DNA of 64,000 bases from Micromonospora sp. NBC_01796 (GCF_035917455.1 NZ_CP109078.1:3782001-3846000), one strand, 5' to 3'. Positions 8,325-17,662 are shown, numbered from the stretch's first letter. Numbers and translations: made by a program. The notes: generated by a model not told the origin, from the sequence alone.

Positions 8325-9002
8325 ATGACTGGTGTTGCGCTGGCCGAAGAACTGCTGTTGCTCGCGTACGACGACGAGTCGGGCAAAGCGACCGGATCGC
8401 GGATCGGGCTCGACCTCGCGATGGCCGCCGGGGTCCTGGTGGACCTGGCGCTCGCCGGCCGGGTCGCGTACGCCGACGGTTCGATCGTGGTGAGCGACCC
8501 GTCGCCGACCGGGTACCCGATCACCGACGAGGTGTTGGGGCGGATGGCGGCGGACACCCCGCACACGCCGGCCTCGTGGGTGCAGCGGCTCCGGCACGGC
8601 CTGCGGGACCGGATCCTGGCCGACCTCGTCGCCCGGGGAGTTGTCCGGGACGTCGACGAGACCGCGCTCGGGCACATCCACGTGCACCGGTACCCGGTGG
8701 TGGACCCGACGCTGGAGGCGGAGATCCGGGGCCGGTTGGCGGTCGCGCTCACCGGCGACCAGGTGCCGGACGAGCGTACGGCCGCGCTGGCCGCCCTGGT
8801 CGGGGCGAGCCGGATGGAGCCGAGCCTGGGACTGTCCGGCCCGGCCCTGACGGACGCGCACCGAAGGTTGGCGGAGATCGCCGGTGGTGCCGGGTTCACC
8901 GGTGAGGTGAGCCTGGAGGATTCCACCATCCGCCCCTCGGTGGCGCTGGTGATCGCCGCCCTGGCGAAGGCGATCACGGCCGCGCTCGGCGCGCCCCGCT
9001 GA
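8325..9002 (+). CDS. GPP34 family phosphoprotein
   Basis: This 225-aa protein begins MTGVALAEELLLLAYDDESG, the characteristic start of the Golgi phosphoprotein 3 (GPP34) family, and carries IGLDLAMAAGVLVDLALAGRV and the late SLEDSTIRPSVALVIAALAKA segment. The ATG at 8325 fits the family start; upstream in-frame codons look non-coding. Actinobacteria carry many GPP34 paralogues of unknown role; in eukaryotes the fold binds PI4P. Nothing here indicates the bacterial ligand. Confidence 0.92.
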   Translation: MTGVALAEELLLLAYDDESGKATGSRIGLDLAMAAGVLVDLALAGRVAYADGSIVVSDPSPTGYPITDEVLGRMAADTPHTPASWVQRLRHGLRDRILADLVARGVVRDVDETALGHIHVHRYPVVDPTLEAEIRGRLAVALTGDQVPDERTAALAALVGASRMEPSLGLSGPALTDAHRRLAEIAGGAGFTGEVSLEDSTIRPSVALVIAALAKAITAALGAPR

Positions 9003-9025
9003 GAGCCGACGGCTGACCCGAGCGC

Positions 9026-10861
9026 TCAGCGGGGTTGGAGCAGGCCGTTGCCGGTGGGACGGTTGGTCGTGCCGGGCTGGCCGGGGCGGGCGGTCGGCAC
9101 CGGGCCGGCGACACCCACGCCCGGTTGAAGCAGGTGGGCGAGTTCGGTGGCCGTCTGCTGGGTGCGTTCCGCCTCGACCTCGGCGGTCACCTCCCACGGG
9201 GACCGGACCGGGAGGTAACCGGCCAGGAAACTCCGGGCCAGGACGTCCGCCCGGTCCCGGTCGACACCGGCGCCCGCGGTGCCGTCCAGGCTGATGGTGT
9301 CGTGGTCCCGCCGTGCCAGCAGGTCGTTGAGGCGTACCGGGGTCTGCGGGTCGGTGGGGTCGGCGTGGAAGTGCCGGAGCTGGCCGGGCACCGCCGTGGC
9401 GCGCAGGTACGACCAGTGGTGGTGCAACGCCGAAGCCAGGCTGACATCTCCGGGGTGCCCGAACTGGTGGCGCCTCGTCTCGGCGAGTTCCTCCGAGACG
9501 GCGGCGCAGATCTCGGCGAGCATCGATCGGCGCAGGGCGTACGGGGCCTGTTTGAGCTGCTGGCTGATCACCCGCCCGAACCGGCGGTTGATGATCCGGC
9601 GGTTGTTCTTGGCGGCTGCGGTGGCCGGGGCGTCCGTGTACGCGGGTTCGCCGAGGTCGATCTGTGCCGACCGGGACGGGAAGAACCTGGTCAGGCCGTT
9701 GGGGTGGAAGAACGTGCCGGGTAGCACCGGCCGCCCGAGCAGGACGTTTCCGCCCAGGTAGAGGAAGTGTTCGGCGAGGCCGGGGATCAGGTGCAGGACC
9801 GACTCGATCGCGTACGGGTTGAAGGTGGGCAGGACGGCGTCGGCGGTGAACAGTTCCCGGTGGCCGACCACGGTCAGGCCGGGTTGACGTACGTCCAACC
9901 AGCGGGGCACCTGCCCGTCGGTGACCAGGTAGATGTGTCGTAGCCAGGGCGCGTACAGGTGCAGCGAGCGCAGCGAGTGGCGCAGGTCGTCCCGGTCGGG
10001 TCGGTGGGGTTCGTCGGCGGTCTGCGTACCGGTCGGTGCCTGCCGGTGCCGGGCCGCCTGGTAGCGCGAACGCCAGTGCGGGTCGGTGCCGTCGAACCAG
10101 GTGTAGACGGCGTCGATCGGGAAGGTGACCGCGTCCGCGCCGACCCCGGCGAAGTCGGCCCTGACCGGGTAGCGGGCGTGGTACCCGGCCGGCACGAACG
10201 GGTTCAGTGAGGCGCCCGGCACCCGTACGTTCGGTCGGTAGCTGGGCAGGCTCCGGGACAGCGCGTTCGGTCGGGGCGCGGTGAGGCGGCCGTCGTCGGC
10301 GTGCCAGAACTCCAGCTCACAGGCGTACGCGGCGCCGTAGGCGAGGTGCTCCCCGGTCCACAGCGGTCGGTAGACGAGGACGACGTCGGCCCGCCGGAGG
10401 CGGTGTGGGCGGCGGCCGGGGCGTGGGCGTACGACCCGGCGGTTGGGGCGTCCGACCAGGACACCGGGCAGGCCGGCGACCGCCCGGAGCGCTTCGGTGC
10501 GCTGGCTGGCCGGCACGCCGACCCTGCTGCGCAGCCCCCGGTGGTGCGGGATGGCGAAGTGTTCGACCGAGGCGTCGGCGAGCGCGCCGAGGACCCGGTC
10601 GAGATTGCCCTGGTGCACGGTGAGCGGGGTGGCGTCGGGGTCGACGTCGGCGGCCACCCTGCGCCCGTCGAGGTGGACCCAGCGCCGCCCGGTGGCCCGT
10701 TCGGACCGGTCGTCGTACCACTGGCGCACGGTGACCGCGAGGGTTCCGCCCGGCCGACCCACCCAGCGGGCGAGTTGCACCTGGCGGTCGAAGGGCAGGC
10801 GCCGGTGCAGACGTCGTCGGAGGGCGGTCGGGATCAGTGCGTAACAGCGGCGTGCGAGCAC
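9026..10861 (-). CDS. Stealth family protein (capsule-type sugar-phosphate transferase)
   Basis: This protein of about 611 aa shows all four conserved Stealth regions in order: CR1 as IDAVYTWFDGTDPHW, CR2 as LRHSLRSLHLYAPWLRHIYL, CR3 as HLIPGLAEHFLYLGGNVLLG, and CR4 near the C terminus as RLNDLLARRDHDTISL. Stealth enzymes transfer hexose-1-phosphate in capsule or teichoic-type polymers and resemble the GlcNAc-1-phosphotransferase core. The usual NDD of CR3 is replaced by GGN, which may affect catalysis. The N-terminal 250 residues are basic and variable. The GTG at 10861 is the likeliest start, though the ribosome site is weak. Confidence 0.88.
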   Translation of the reverse strand: MLARRCYALIPTALRRRLHRRLPFDRQVQLARWVGRPGGTLAVTVRQWYDDRSERATGRRWVHLDGRRVAADVDPDATPLTVHQGNLDRVLGALADASVEHFAIPHHRGLRSRVGVPASQRTEALRAVAGLPGVLVGRPNRRVVRPRPGRRPHRLRRADVVLVYRPLWTGEHLAYGAAYACELEFWHADDGRLTAPRPNALSRSLPSYRPNVRVPGASLNPFVPAGYHARYPVRADFAGVGADAVTFPIDAVYTWFDGTDPHWRSRYQAARHRQAPTGTQTADEPHRPDRDDLRHSLRSLHLYAPWLRHIYLVTDGQVPRWLDVRQPGLTVVGHRELFTADAVLPTFNPYAIESVLHLIPGLAEHFLYLGGNVLLGRPVLPGTFFHPNGLTRFFPSRSAQIDLGEPAYTDAPATAAAKNNRRIINRRFGRVISQQLKQAPYALRRSMLAEICAAVSEELAETRRHQFGHPGDVSLASALHHHWSYLRATAVPGQLRHFHADPTDPQTPVRLNDLLARRDHDTISLDGTAGAGVDRDRADVLARSFLAGYLPVRSPWEVTAEVEAERTQQTATELAHLLQPGVGVAGPVPTARPGQPGTTNRPTGNGLLQPR

Positions 10862-10893
10862 ACCTGCTGTAACGACTGGTCGCGAGCAAAGGT

Positions 10894-10910
10894 GGTGGGC
10901 CGGGCCCACC
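10894..10910. terminator. GC hairpin downstream of the phosphosugar mutase gene
   Basis: The sequence GGTGGG-CCGGG-CCCACC forms a 6-bp stem directly after the mutase stop on the minus strand, before the Stealth gene. It has no U tract, so termination is only plausible. Confidence 0.45.
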
Positions 10911-10914
10911 CCGG

Positions 10915-12609
10915 TCAGCCGATGCCGAGCGCCGTGGCGATCTCGGCCCGCAGCGTGACCAGGGCTTCGGTGGCGGACTGCCGGGCCAGCGTGACCGCTC
11001 GGGCGGGGTCCGCGTGCCCGTCCGGGCCGTCGGTCGGCGCCACCACCTCCAGGTACGCCTTCAGCTTCGGCTCGGTGCCGGAGGGCCGGATCACCACCCG
11101 CGCGGCGGCGGTCCGCAGGATCACCACGTCCGCCTCGGGCAGCAGGTCCTGCACCGAGGTCACCGGGGCGTCGAGCAGGGTGGTCGGGGTGTCGGTCCGG
11201 ATCCGGTCCATCGCGTCCCGGATCTCCCGCAGGTCGTCGACCCGGAGCGAGAGCTGGTCGGTCAGGTGTACGCCGAACTCGGCGGCGAGTTCGTCCAGCC
11301 GGTCGAGCAGCGTACGACCCTCGGCCTTGAGGCCGGCGGCTAGTTCGGCGACGGTCAGGGCGGCGGTGATGCCGTCCTTGTCGCGGACCAGGTCGGGGGC
11401 GACGCAGTAGCCGAGCGCCTCCTCGTAGCCGTAGACCAGCGGGGTGTTGCCGGACTCGGCCCGGACGATCCACTTGAACCCGGTCAGCGTCTCGTCGTAC
11501 GGCAGGCCCCGGGCGGCGCAGACGGCCCGCAGCAGCGAGGAGGAGACGATCGTGGTGGCGTACAGCCCGGTGACGCCGCGTCGGATGAGCCGGTCGGCGA
11601 GGAGTATCCCGAGTTCGTCACCGCGCAGCATGCGCCACTGCCCGTCGGGTCCGCGTACCGCGACCGCGCACCGGTCGGCGTCCGGGTCGTTGGCGATGGC
11701 CAGGTCCGCGTCGATCTTCTCGGCGAGGGCGAGCAGGAGGTCGGTGGCGCCCGGCTCCTCCGGGTTCGGGAACGCGACGGTGGGGAAGTCGGGGTCCGGT
11801 TCGGCCTGCTCGGCGACAACACCGGGTACGCCGAACCCGGCGCGGGCGAAGGCCGCGGTGAACACGGCGGCACCGACACCGTGCAACGGGGTGTACGCCA
11901 CCTTCAGTTCCCGTGGGCCGTCCGGTTCGAGGACCGCCGCCGCGGCACCCACGTACGCGGCGACGAGGTCGTCACCGAGCACCTCACCGGCCGGGCCGAG
12001 CGGCACCTCGTGCAGCGGGCCGACCGCGCGGATGGCGGCCTCGATCTCCGCGTCGGCCGGCGGCACGATCTGCGCCCCCGCGCCCCGGGGACCGCCCAGT
12101 TCGGCGCCGAGGTAGACCTTGTAGCCGTTGTCCTGCGGCGGGTTGTGGCTGGCGGTGACCATCACCCCGGCCGCCGCACCGAGCGCCCGTACGGCGTACG
12201 CGAGCACCGGGGTGGGCAGCGGTCGGGGGAGCAGGAACGCCGGCCGTCCGGCGCCGGTGGCGATCTGGGCGGTCCGTTCGGCGAACGTACGGGAGCCGTG
12301 GCGTGCGTCGTACCCGATCACCAGCGGTCCGGTGGCGGCGCGGGCGGCGAGCCAGCCGACCAGCCCGGCGGCGGCCTGGCTGACCACGGCGAGGTTCATC
12401 CCGTTCGGGCCGGCGCGCAGGGGGCCGCGCAGCCCGGCGGTGCCGAAGGTGAGCGGGCCGGCGAACCGGTCGGCCAGCTCGGCGGCGCTGCCCGGCAGTT
12501 GGTCGACCAGCGCCCGCAGCTCGTCCCGGGTGGCCGGGTCGGGGTCGTCGGCCAGCCAGGACTCGGCACGGGTACGCAGGTCGTCGGGGTCGTTCGGGTT
12601 CGCCGTCAC
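10915..12609 (-). CDS. Phospho-sugar mutase (phosphoglucomutase/phosphomannomutase family)
   Basis: This 564-aa alpha-D-phosphohexomutase has the phosphoserine loop MVTASHNPPQDNGYKVY, the metal loop ANDPDADRCAVAV and a sugar-binding loop with EEALGY. The C-terminal phosphate-binding domain contains VVIRPSGTEPKLKAY. The length of about 560 aa matches the subgroup that acts on hexose or (deoxy)ribose phosphates. Given deoC and upp nearby, it could convert deoxyribose 1-phosphate to the 5-phosphate; that substrate is inferred from context. Confidence 0.93.
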   Translation of the reverse strand: MTANPNDPDDLRTRAESWLADDPDPATRDELRALVDQLPGSAAELADRFAGPLTFGTAGLRGPLRAGPNGMNLAVVSQAAAGLVGWLAARAATGPLVIGYDARHGSRTFAERTAQIATGAGRPAFLLPRPLPTPVLAYAVRALGAAAGVMVTASHNPPQDNGYKVYLGAELGGPRGAGAQIVPPADAEIEAAIRAVGPLHEVPLGPAGEVLGDDLVAAYVGAAAAVLEPDGPRELKVAYTPLHGVGAAVFTAAFARAGFGVPGVVAEQAEPDPDFPTVAFPNPEEPGATDLLLALAEKIDADLAIANDPDADRCAVAVRGPDGQWRMLRGDELGILLADRLIRRGVTGLYATTIVSSSLLRAVCAARGLPYDETLTGFKWIVRAESGNTPLVYGYEEALGYCVAPDLVRDKDGITAALTVAELAAGLKAEGRTLLDRLDELAAEFGVHLTDQLSLRVDDLREIRDAMDRIRTDTPTTLLDAPVTSVQDLLPEADVVILRTAAARVVIRPSGTEPKLKAYLEVVAPTDGPDGHADPARAVTLARQSATEALVTLRAEIATALGIG

Positions 12610-12627
12610 CCCGACTTGATAGCACGG

Positions 12628-12656
12628 CGGGGGACCCGGTCGGTGAGGGTCCCCCG
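12628..12656. terminator. Perfect 10-bp hairpin after the kinase gene
   Basis: The arms CGGGGGACCC (12628-12637) and GGGTCCCCCG (12647-12656) are exact complements around a 9-base loop. The hairpin lies just downstream of the minus-strand kinase stop and upstream of the mutase start, so it probably ends kinase transcription. Confidence 0.65.
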
Positions 12657-12665
12657 GTCGGTGGG

Positions 12666-14606
12666 TCAGCCGATCCCGGTGATGGTGAAGCTGCGGACCA
12701 TCTCGTCGAAGATCGGCTTGCTCTCCTGGAAGCGCGCGTCCGGGGTGGTGAGGTAGAACTCGTACGCCTTGCCGTCCTGGATGATCGCCCGCCAGATGCC
12801 GTGCCGCTTGGTGTCGCCCTCGCCGCAGGTGTATTCCAGCTCGCCGGCCGGCTTGCCGCCGATCTCGACGTCCTGGAGTGCGACCTGGGCGTACGGCTTG
12901 GTGCAGGACTTCGAGTCCGGCTTGGCGAGCTGGCCCCCGGCGGCCTCGAGGAACTTGGTCGGGGTCGGGTTGCTGCTGGCCTTCTCGATCAGCACCCGGA
13001 CCCGGCGACCGGCGTCGGCGGGGTCGGTGAAGTCGATGTAGACCGCGTTCTTGGGGGCGTTCTTCTTCCAGCCCTCCGGCACGTTGACCGACACGCCGCG
13101 TTCGGCGTGGGTCTGGACCGGGAACGTCGGCCCGGCCGGTGCGGTGGGGGTCGCCCCGGCCTGGGGTACCGGGGCGGCCGGATCCGAGTCGCCGCCGGAC
13201 AGGGCGATGATGCCGATCACCAGGACCAGGACCACGCCGCCGGCCGCGGCGAGCTGCATCTTGCGGGGCCAGCCCTTGACCGTGGTGAGGGCGGTGTCGC
13301 CGAACCGGCGGGCGCCGGCCACGGCGTTGCCGAGGGCACCGTTACCGCCGGACCGGGAGCCGCCATAGGTGCCGGTGCTGCCGCCCGGGGTGCCGTAGAT
13401 CGCCGGCCCGGTCTCCTCCCAGCGCCCTCCGGCCGGCATGGCGCCGGTCGGGGTGCTGAGCGCTCCGCCGGCCTTGGTCTGGTCCCCGCCGCCGGAGTGG
13501 GCCCCCTGGCCGCCGGACTTGCGTAGCTGGGCCAGCCGGTCGGTCAGCGACTCGCCGGGTGCGAGCATCGCCGAGCCGCCGATCTGGCCGCTGGGCTGCG
13601 GGGTCGCGGGCGGGGTCGGCGGCTGCCACGGGGCTCGCTGGGCCGGCACCACCGAGTACGGGTCGGTCACGAAGTGCCCGGCGGCGGTGCTGGCCAGTGG
13701 GCCGGCGAGCAGTTCGCGCAGCATGTTGCGCGAGGTGTCCACGTCGAAGCGGCGGGACGGGTCCTTCTCCAGCAGACCCATCAGCACGTCGGTCAGCGGC
13801 CCGGACCGGCTCGGCGGTGCGGGCGGGTCCTCGACCACCGCGTGCATGGTCTCGATCGGGTCGCCCCGGTCGAACGGCGGGCGCCCCTCCACCGCGGTGT
13901 AGAGCGTGACGCCGAGCGAGAACAGGTCGCTGGGCGGCCCGAAGTCGCTGCCCATGGCGCGTTCCGGGGAGATGAAGTGCGGTGAGCCGAGCACCATGCC
14001 GGGGGTGGTGAGCTGGACGTCGGTGGGCATCCGGGCCACCCCGAAGTCGGTCAGTACGCACCGGCCGTCGGAGGCGATCAGCACGTTCGCCGGTTTCACG
14101 TCCCGGTGCAGTACGCCGATCGCGTGGGCCACCTCCAGCGCGCCGAGCAGGGCGATGCCGATCTTGGCTACCGCGCGGGGGGCGAGCGGCCCGTCCTCGA
14201 TCACCATGTCGGCGAGGCTGCGCGCGTCGAGCAGCTCCATCACGATCCAGGGCCGGCCGCCCTCGGTGACCACGTCGTAGACCTGCACCACGGCCGGGTG
14301 CTGCAGGGCGGCGGCCGCGCGGGCCTCCCGCAGGGTGCGTTCGTACATCGCGTCGCGGTCACTGGGGGCGAGCCCCGGTGGCAGCACGACCTCTTTGACG
14401 GCCACGTCGCGGCGGAGCAGGGTGTCGGCCGCGCGCCACACCGTGCCCATGCCGCCATGGCCGACCGCTGCCCGCAGCGAGTAACGACCGCCGATGGTGG
14501 CGCCGGGAGCTGCACGTCCGCTGGTGGGGCTGACTGGTCCGCCACTCCACGTCGGAATCTGAGTCACAGGAAAGGCCGCCGGGAAAAATCGAGGGGCATG
14601 GGACAC
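12666..14606 (-). CDS. Transmembrane serine/threonine protein kinase (PknB-like)
   Basis: This protein of about 646 aa has an N-terminal Hanks-type kinase domain (about residues 38-300) with VGHGGMGTVWRAAD (Gly loop), VAVKEVVLP (lysine), HRDVKPANVLI (catalytic loop) and LTDFGVARM (DFG). A Pro/Gly-rich linker follows, a single membrane segment lies near residues 449-471, and an extracellular domain of about 170 aa carries two cysteines (SCTK, YTCGEG). There are no PASTA repeats. The start chosen is the GTG at 14606, preceded by AGGGGGGA; another GTG 17 codons later is possible. The extracellular domain probably senses an envelope signal. Confidence 0.9.
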   Translation of the reverse strand: MSHAPRFFPAAFPVTQIPTWSGGPVSPTSGRAAPGATIGGRYSLRAAVGHGGMGTVWRAADTLLRRDVAVKEVVLPPGLAPSDRDAMYERTLREARAAAALQHPAVVQVYDVVTEGGRPWIVMELLDARSLADMVIEDGPLAPRAVAKIGIALLGALEVAHAIGVLHRDVKPANVLIASDGRCVLTDFGVARMPTDVQLTTPGMVLGSPHFISPERAMGSDFGPPSDLFSLGVTLYTAVEGRPPFDRGDPIETMHAVVEDPPAPPSRSGPLTDVLMGLLEKDPSRRFDVDTSRNMLRELLAGPLASTAAGHFVTDPYSVVPAQRAPWQPPTPPATPQPSGQIGGSAMLAPGESLTDRLAQLRKSGGQGAHSGGGDQTKAGGALSTPTGAMPAGGRWEETGPAIYGTPGGSTGTYGGSRSGGNGALGNAVAGARRFGDTALTTVKGWPRKMQLAAAGGVVLVLVIGIIALSGGDSDPAAPVPQAGATPTAPAGPTFPVQTHAERGVSVNVPEGWKKNAPKNAVYIDFTDPADAGRRVRVLIEKASSNPTPTKFLEAAGGQLAKPDSKSCTKPYAQVALQDVEIGGKPAGELEYTCGEGDTKRHGIWRAIIQDGKAYEFYLTTPDARFQESKPIFDEMVRSFTITGIG

Positions 14607-15125
14607 ATCCCCCCTATCTTGCGGGTTGTGGCACCGGTAGGGAAAGCCAACCCGGCGTGCCTTCTTCGGAACTCGTACATCCACATCAACTCACTCACTC
14701 AACGTACTCAATTCCGGACGCAGTGTATCTAATGACGCGACGAACTGTGGTTTGACGGACACGGTGTGCGTAAGGGGGTGAACGGGGTATGTCAGGGTCA
14801 CGGTCGCGCTGCTCGCCATCGGGCGCGCCGGCCGTTCGAGGGTCGGGTGCCGGCGGCGAAAATTCCGGCAATTCGGGCGTGGTTGGTGCCGTCCGGATGG
14901 GGGTACGTGTCCGGCGCAACCGTCACGCGTTGTAGGAGGTGAGGGGGCCACATGCTGGCGTTTGAGGGTGACCCTCGGACCGGACCGAAGCTTTCCGAAC
15001 GCTCCTACCAGGACTTACGTGACGCTACGCGGTCCGATCACTACCAAATTGATGTTGCGCAGCGTCACCGTCGGAGGTCTAGGCTGTCCGAGTCCCATCC
15101 CATCCACAGTGATCGAGAATTCGAC
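14607..15125. promoter_or_regulatory. Divergent intergenic region between kinase and amidohydrolase genes
   Basis: This 519-base stretch has lower GC and no convincing coding content. It holds a TTGACG hexamer near 14752 and a strong AGGAGGTG ribosome site at 14935-14942, ten bases before an ATG at 14952 that is in frame with the amidohydrolase. Either the amidohydrolase has a long atypical N-terminal extension from 14952, or this site belongs to a short leader. Confidence 0.4.
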
Positions 15126-16403
15126 GTGACGAGTGCGTTGACGCTGCCGCCCGGCAGTCCGCTGGCGTCGCCCCCACCCGAGCTGCCGCCCGGCGCCATG
15201 CCCCTTCCGTACGAGCTCGACCGGATGCTGGCACTCCGGATGCCGGACCTGGTGGCCACCCGGCGCTTCATCCACGCACACCCCGAGCTGTCCGGGCAGG
15301 AGTTCGGCACCGCCGCGCTGATCGTCCGCGAGCTCTCCGCCGCCGGTCTGGAGCCGCGACTGCTGCCGAAGGGGAACGGGGTCCTCTGCGACATCAACGG
15401 CCGGTCGAACGGTCCGGTGCTCGCCCTGCGGGCCGACATCGACGCGCTGCCGCTCACCGACATCAAGGACGTGGCCTACCGGTCCACCGTCGACGGTGTC
15501 TGCCACGCCTGCGGGCACGACGTACACGCCACGATCCTGCTGGGTACCGGCCTGCTGCTGGCCCGGCTCGCCGCCGAGGGCGGGCTCGACGGCCGGATCC
15601 GGCTGATCTTCCAGCCGGCGGAGGAGGCGTTCCCGTCCGGAGCGCCCGAGGTGATCGACGCGGGCGGGCTCGACGAGGTGTCGGCGATCTACGCCCTGCA
15701 CTGCGCGCCACAGTTGCCCACCGGCGTGGTCGGCGTACGGACCGGGGCGATGACCGCGGCCTGCGACATGGTCGAGGTCACGGTCACCGGTACGGGTGGA
15801 CACACCGCCCGCCCGCACCTGACCACCGACCTGGTCTACGCGCTCGGCCGGCTCATCGTCGACGTGCCCGGCCTGCTCAGCCGCCGGATGGACCCGCGTA
15901 CGCCGTTGTCGATCGTCTGGGCCGCGGCCCACGCCGGTACCGCGTACAACACGATCCCGGCCGAGGGCGTGGTCCGGGGAACCATCCGCACGCTGAGCAA
16001 GGACGCCTGGCGGGAGGCCCCCGACCTGGTTCCCGAGCTGATCCGCGACGCGCTCACCGGCACCGGGGCGAAGGCCGACATCCGCTACAACCGCGGCTTT
16101 CCGCCGGTGATCAACGAACAGCGGGCCACCGAGACGATCGCCACCGCCGCCGGTCGCGCACTCGGCCCGGAACAGGTGCTGGAAGCCGCGGTCAGCATGG
16201 GCGGTGAGGATTTCTCGTTCTACCTGGAGCACGTACCCGGGGCGATGTTCCGCCTCGGCACCGGCGGTCCCGGATCGGACCTGCACCACCCCGGTTTCGA
16301 CGTGGACGAGCGGGCCATCGGGTACGGCATCCGGGTCATGACGCACGCCGCCCTGGTGGCCTTCCCCGGCGTACGGCGACCGGCCCGGACCGACCAGGAA
16401 TAG
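15126..16403 (+). CDS. M20 family amidohydrolase (N-acyl amino acid hydrolase/hippurate hydrolase type)
   Basis: This 425-aa enzyme (from the GTG at 15126) carries the M20 metal-binding region CHACGHDVHATILLG and the catalytic glutamate pair in FQPAEEAFPSGA. A dimerisation-domain histidine lies in GTGGHTARPH, and SMGGEDFSFYLEHVPG sits near the end. Such enzymes release an amino acid from an N-acyl or aromatic acyl derivative with two metal ions. An alternative start at 14952 has a better ribosome site but would add 58 residues of unusual composition. The next gene also looks like an amidohydrolase. Confidence 0.9.
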   Translation: MTSALTLPPGSPLASPPPELPPGAMPLPYELDRMLALRMPDLVATRRFIHAHPELSGQEFGTAALIVRELSAAGLEPRLLPKGNGVLCDINGRSNGPVLALRADIDALPLTDIKDVAYRSTVDGVCHACGHDVHATILLGTGLLLARLAAEGGLDGRIRLIFQPAEEAFPSGAPEVIDAGGLDEVSAIYALHCAPQLPTGVVGVRTGAMTAACDMVEVTVTGTGGHTARPHLTTDLVYALGRLIVDVPGLLSRRMDPRTPLSIVWAAAHAGTAYNTIPAEGVVRGTIRTLSKDAWREAPDLVPELIRDALTGTGAKADIRYNRGFPPVINEQRATETIATAAGRALGPEQVLEAAVSMGGEDFSFYLEHVPGAMFRLGTGGPGSDLHHPGFDVDERAIGYGIRVMTHAALVAFPGVRRPARTDQE

Positions 16404-16414
16404 CGCGTGGGGCA

Positions 16415-16469
16415 AGCGGTCGGATCGCCGGTGGCACCGGGCGGCACGAGGCCTCCCGAGCCGACCGCT
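16415..16469. terminator. Inverted repeat after the amidohydrolase gene
   Basis: The arms AGCGGTCGG (16415-16423) and CCGACCGCT (16461-16469) are perfect complements and enclose a GC-rich loop that can fold further. It lies 11 bases past the stop. Termination is plausible but not certain. Confidence 0.45.
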
Positions 16470-16560
16470 GACGGGTTGTGGGGCCCGTTCCGGTGAACCA
16501 CATCCATCGTGTGCAACTCGCGCAGCTTCGCAGTGCGCCCTCAGAACAGGAGGAACGGTC

Positions 16561-17607
16561 GTGCGCCAAAGCGTGATGACGGCCGAGCTCGACAGTACGG
16601 GCGGAGCTTCGCCATTCCTGCGGCACCAACGGGAACATCTCTGCGTCGACTGCGGACACGCCCATCTCGGTGGCCCCGCGTCCACGGCCGGCCCGCACCA
16701 CCGCAAGCAGCGGTTCGGGGCCGGCACGATCGTCCGTAGTGCCCGCGGGCCGATCACCGAACTGCACATCGTCCCGCACGGCGGCACCGAACTCCCGGCC
16801 GACCTGATCGAGGAGACCGACCCGGGGAACTTCCAGCCGCTCGCCGAGCTGGTGCACCAGAACGTCGACCTGGGCACCGGGGCGATCTACCGGCGGTTGG
16901 TCGACGACGTCCGGTCAGGGGCGGCCGAGGGTGTCGCCGTGGCCGGCTTTCACCTGTCCCGCCTGCTGATCGACGCGAACCGGGCCAGTCTGGAGGGCCA
17001 ACTCCCCAACGACCCGTACGTGGGCAGCGCCGAGCTGTACCGGACGTACCTGCGTCGGCGGGGCCGGGACCTGCGGCACGAGGCGCTGCTGCCGTGGCTG
17101 GCCGCGGTGGACGAGGTGCTGGAGTCCATGGACAGCCGGGGCATCGTGTACCACCACCACACGTACGACGTGCTCTCGATGAGCCCCCGCCCGTGGGACC
17201 GGGGTGTCGCCGCGAAGCGACCCGCCTTCCAGCTCATCTGGAAGCGGCCCTCGTTGGACGGGGTGATCGACGACCGGGTACCCGATCCGGGGCTGGCCCC
17301 GCTGGCCGACGTCGAGGACGTACGGCGCCGGATCCGCGCCTTCCTGGAGCGGGAGATCGGGCTGAGCAACGGCAACGGTGACATCGACTACCCGCTGCTG
17401 CTGCCGGTGATGCCGTTCAAGGGGTCCCGGCGGGGTGATCCACCGAGCCTGCCGCAACACCTCGTGTACGACCTGCGCAAGGACATCCTGGCCACCGACG
17501 AGCAGATCCGGGCGTGGGTGCTCGACGGCCCGTGGCGGCTGGGCGGCGGCCGGCGCAACGGGGCGAGGTCGGGCGGCGACGGGGCCGTCTCCGCGTACTT
17601 CGGCTGA
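16561..17607 (+). CDS. N-formylglutamate amidohydrolase family protein
   Basis: This 348-aa protein matches the layout of the N-formylglutamate amidohydrolase fold: an early HIVPHGGTELPADL where the PHSG motif lies, then FHLSRLLIDANR, equivalent to the SRxxxDxNR motif, and the HHHTYD cluster in the second half. The GTG start has a good AGGAGGAA site upstream. A Cys/His cluster (HLCVDCGHAH) in the N terminus is unusual. No other histidine-utilisation genes are nearby, so the substrate may not be formylglutamate. Confidence 0.75.
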   Translation: MRQSVMTAELDSTGGASPFLRHQREHLCVDCGHAHLGGPASTAGPHHRKQRFGAGTIVRSARGPITELHIVPHGGTELPADLIEETDPGNFQPLAELVHQNVDLGTGAIYRRLVDDVRSGAAEGVAVAGFHLSRLLIDANRASLEGQLPNDPYVGSAELYRTYLRRRGRDLRHEALLPWLAAVDEVLESMDSRGIVYHHHTYDVLSMSPRPWDRGVAAKRPAFQLIWKRPSLDGVIDDRVPDPGLAPLADVEDVRRRIRAFLEREIGLSNGNGDIDYPLLLPVMPFKGSRRGDPPSLPQHLVYDLRKDILATDEQIRAWVLDGPWRLGGGRRNGARSGGDGAVSAYFG

Positions 17608-17612
17608 CCCGT

Positions 17613-17650
17613 CCGCCGTCGGGTGACCGTGGTGGGTCACCCGACGGCGG
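17613..17650. terminator. Perfect 16-bp hairpin between convergent genes
   Basis: The left arm CCGCCGTCGGGTGACC (17613-17628) and right arm (17635-17650) are exact reverse complements around a 6-base loop. It begins 5 bases after one stop and ends 12 bases before the opposing stop, so it serves both convergent genes. Confidence 0.85.
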
Positions 17651-17662
17651 CACCGCCCCGGC

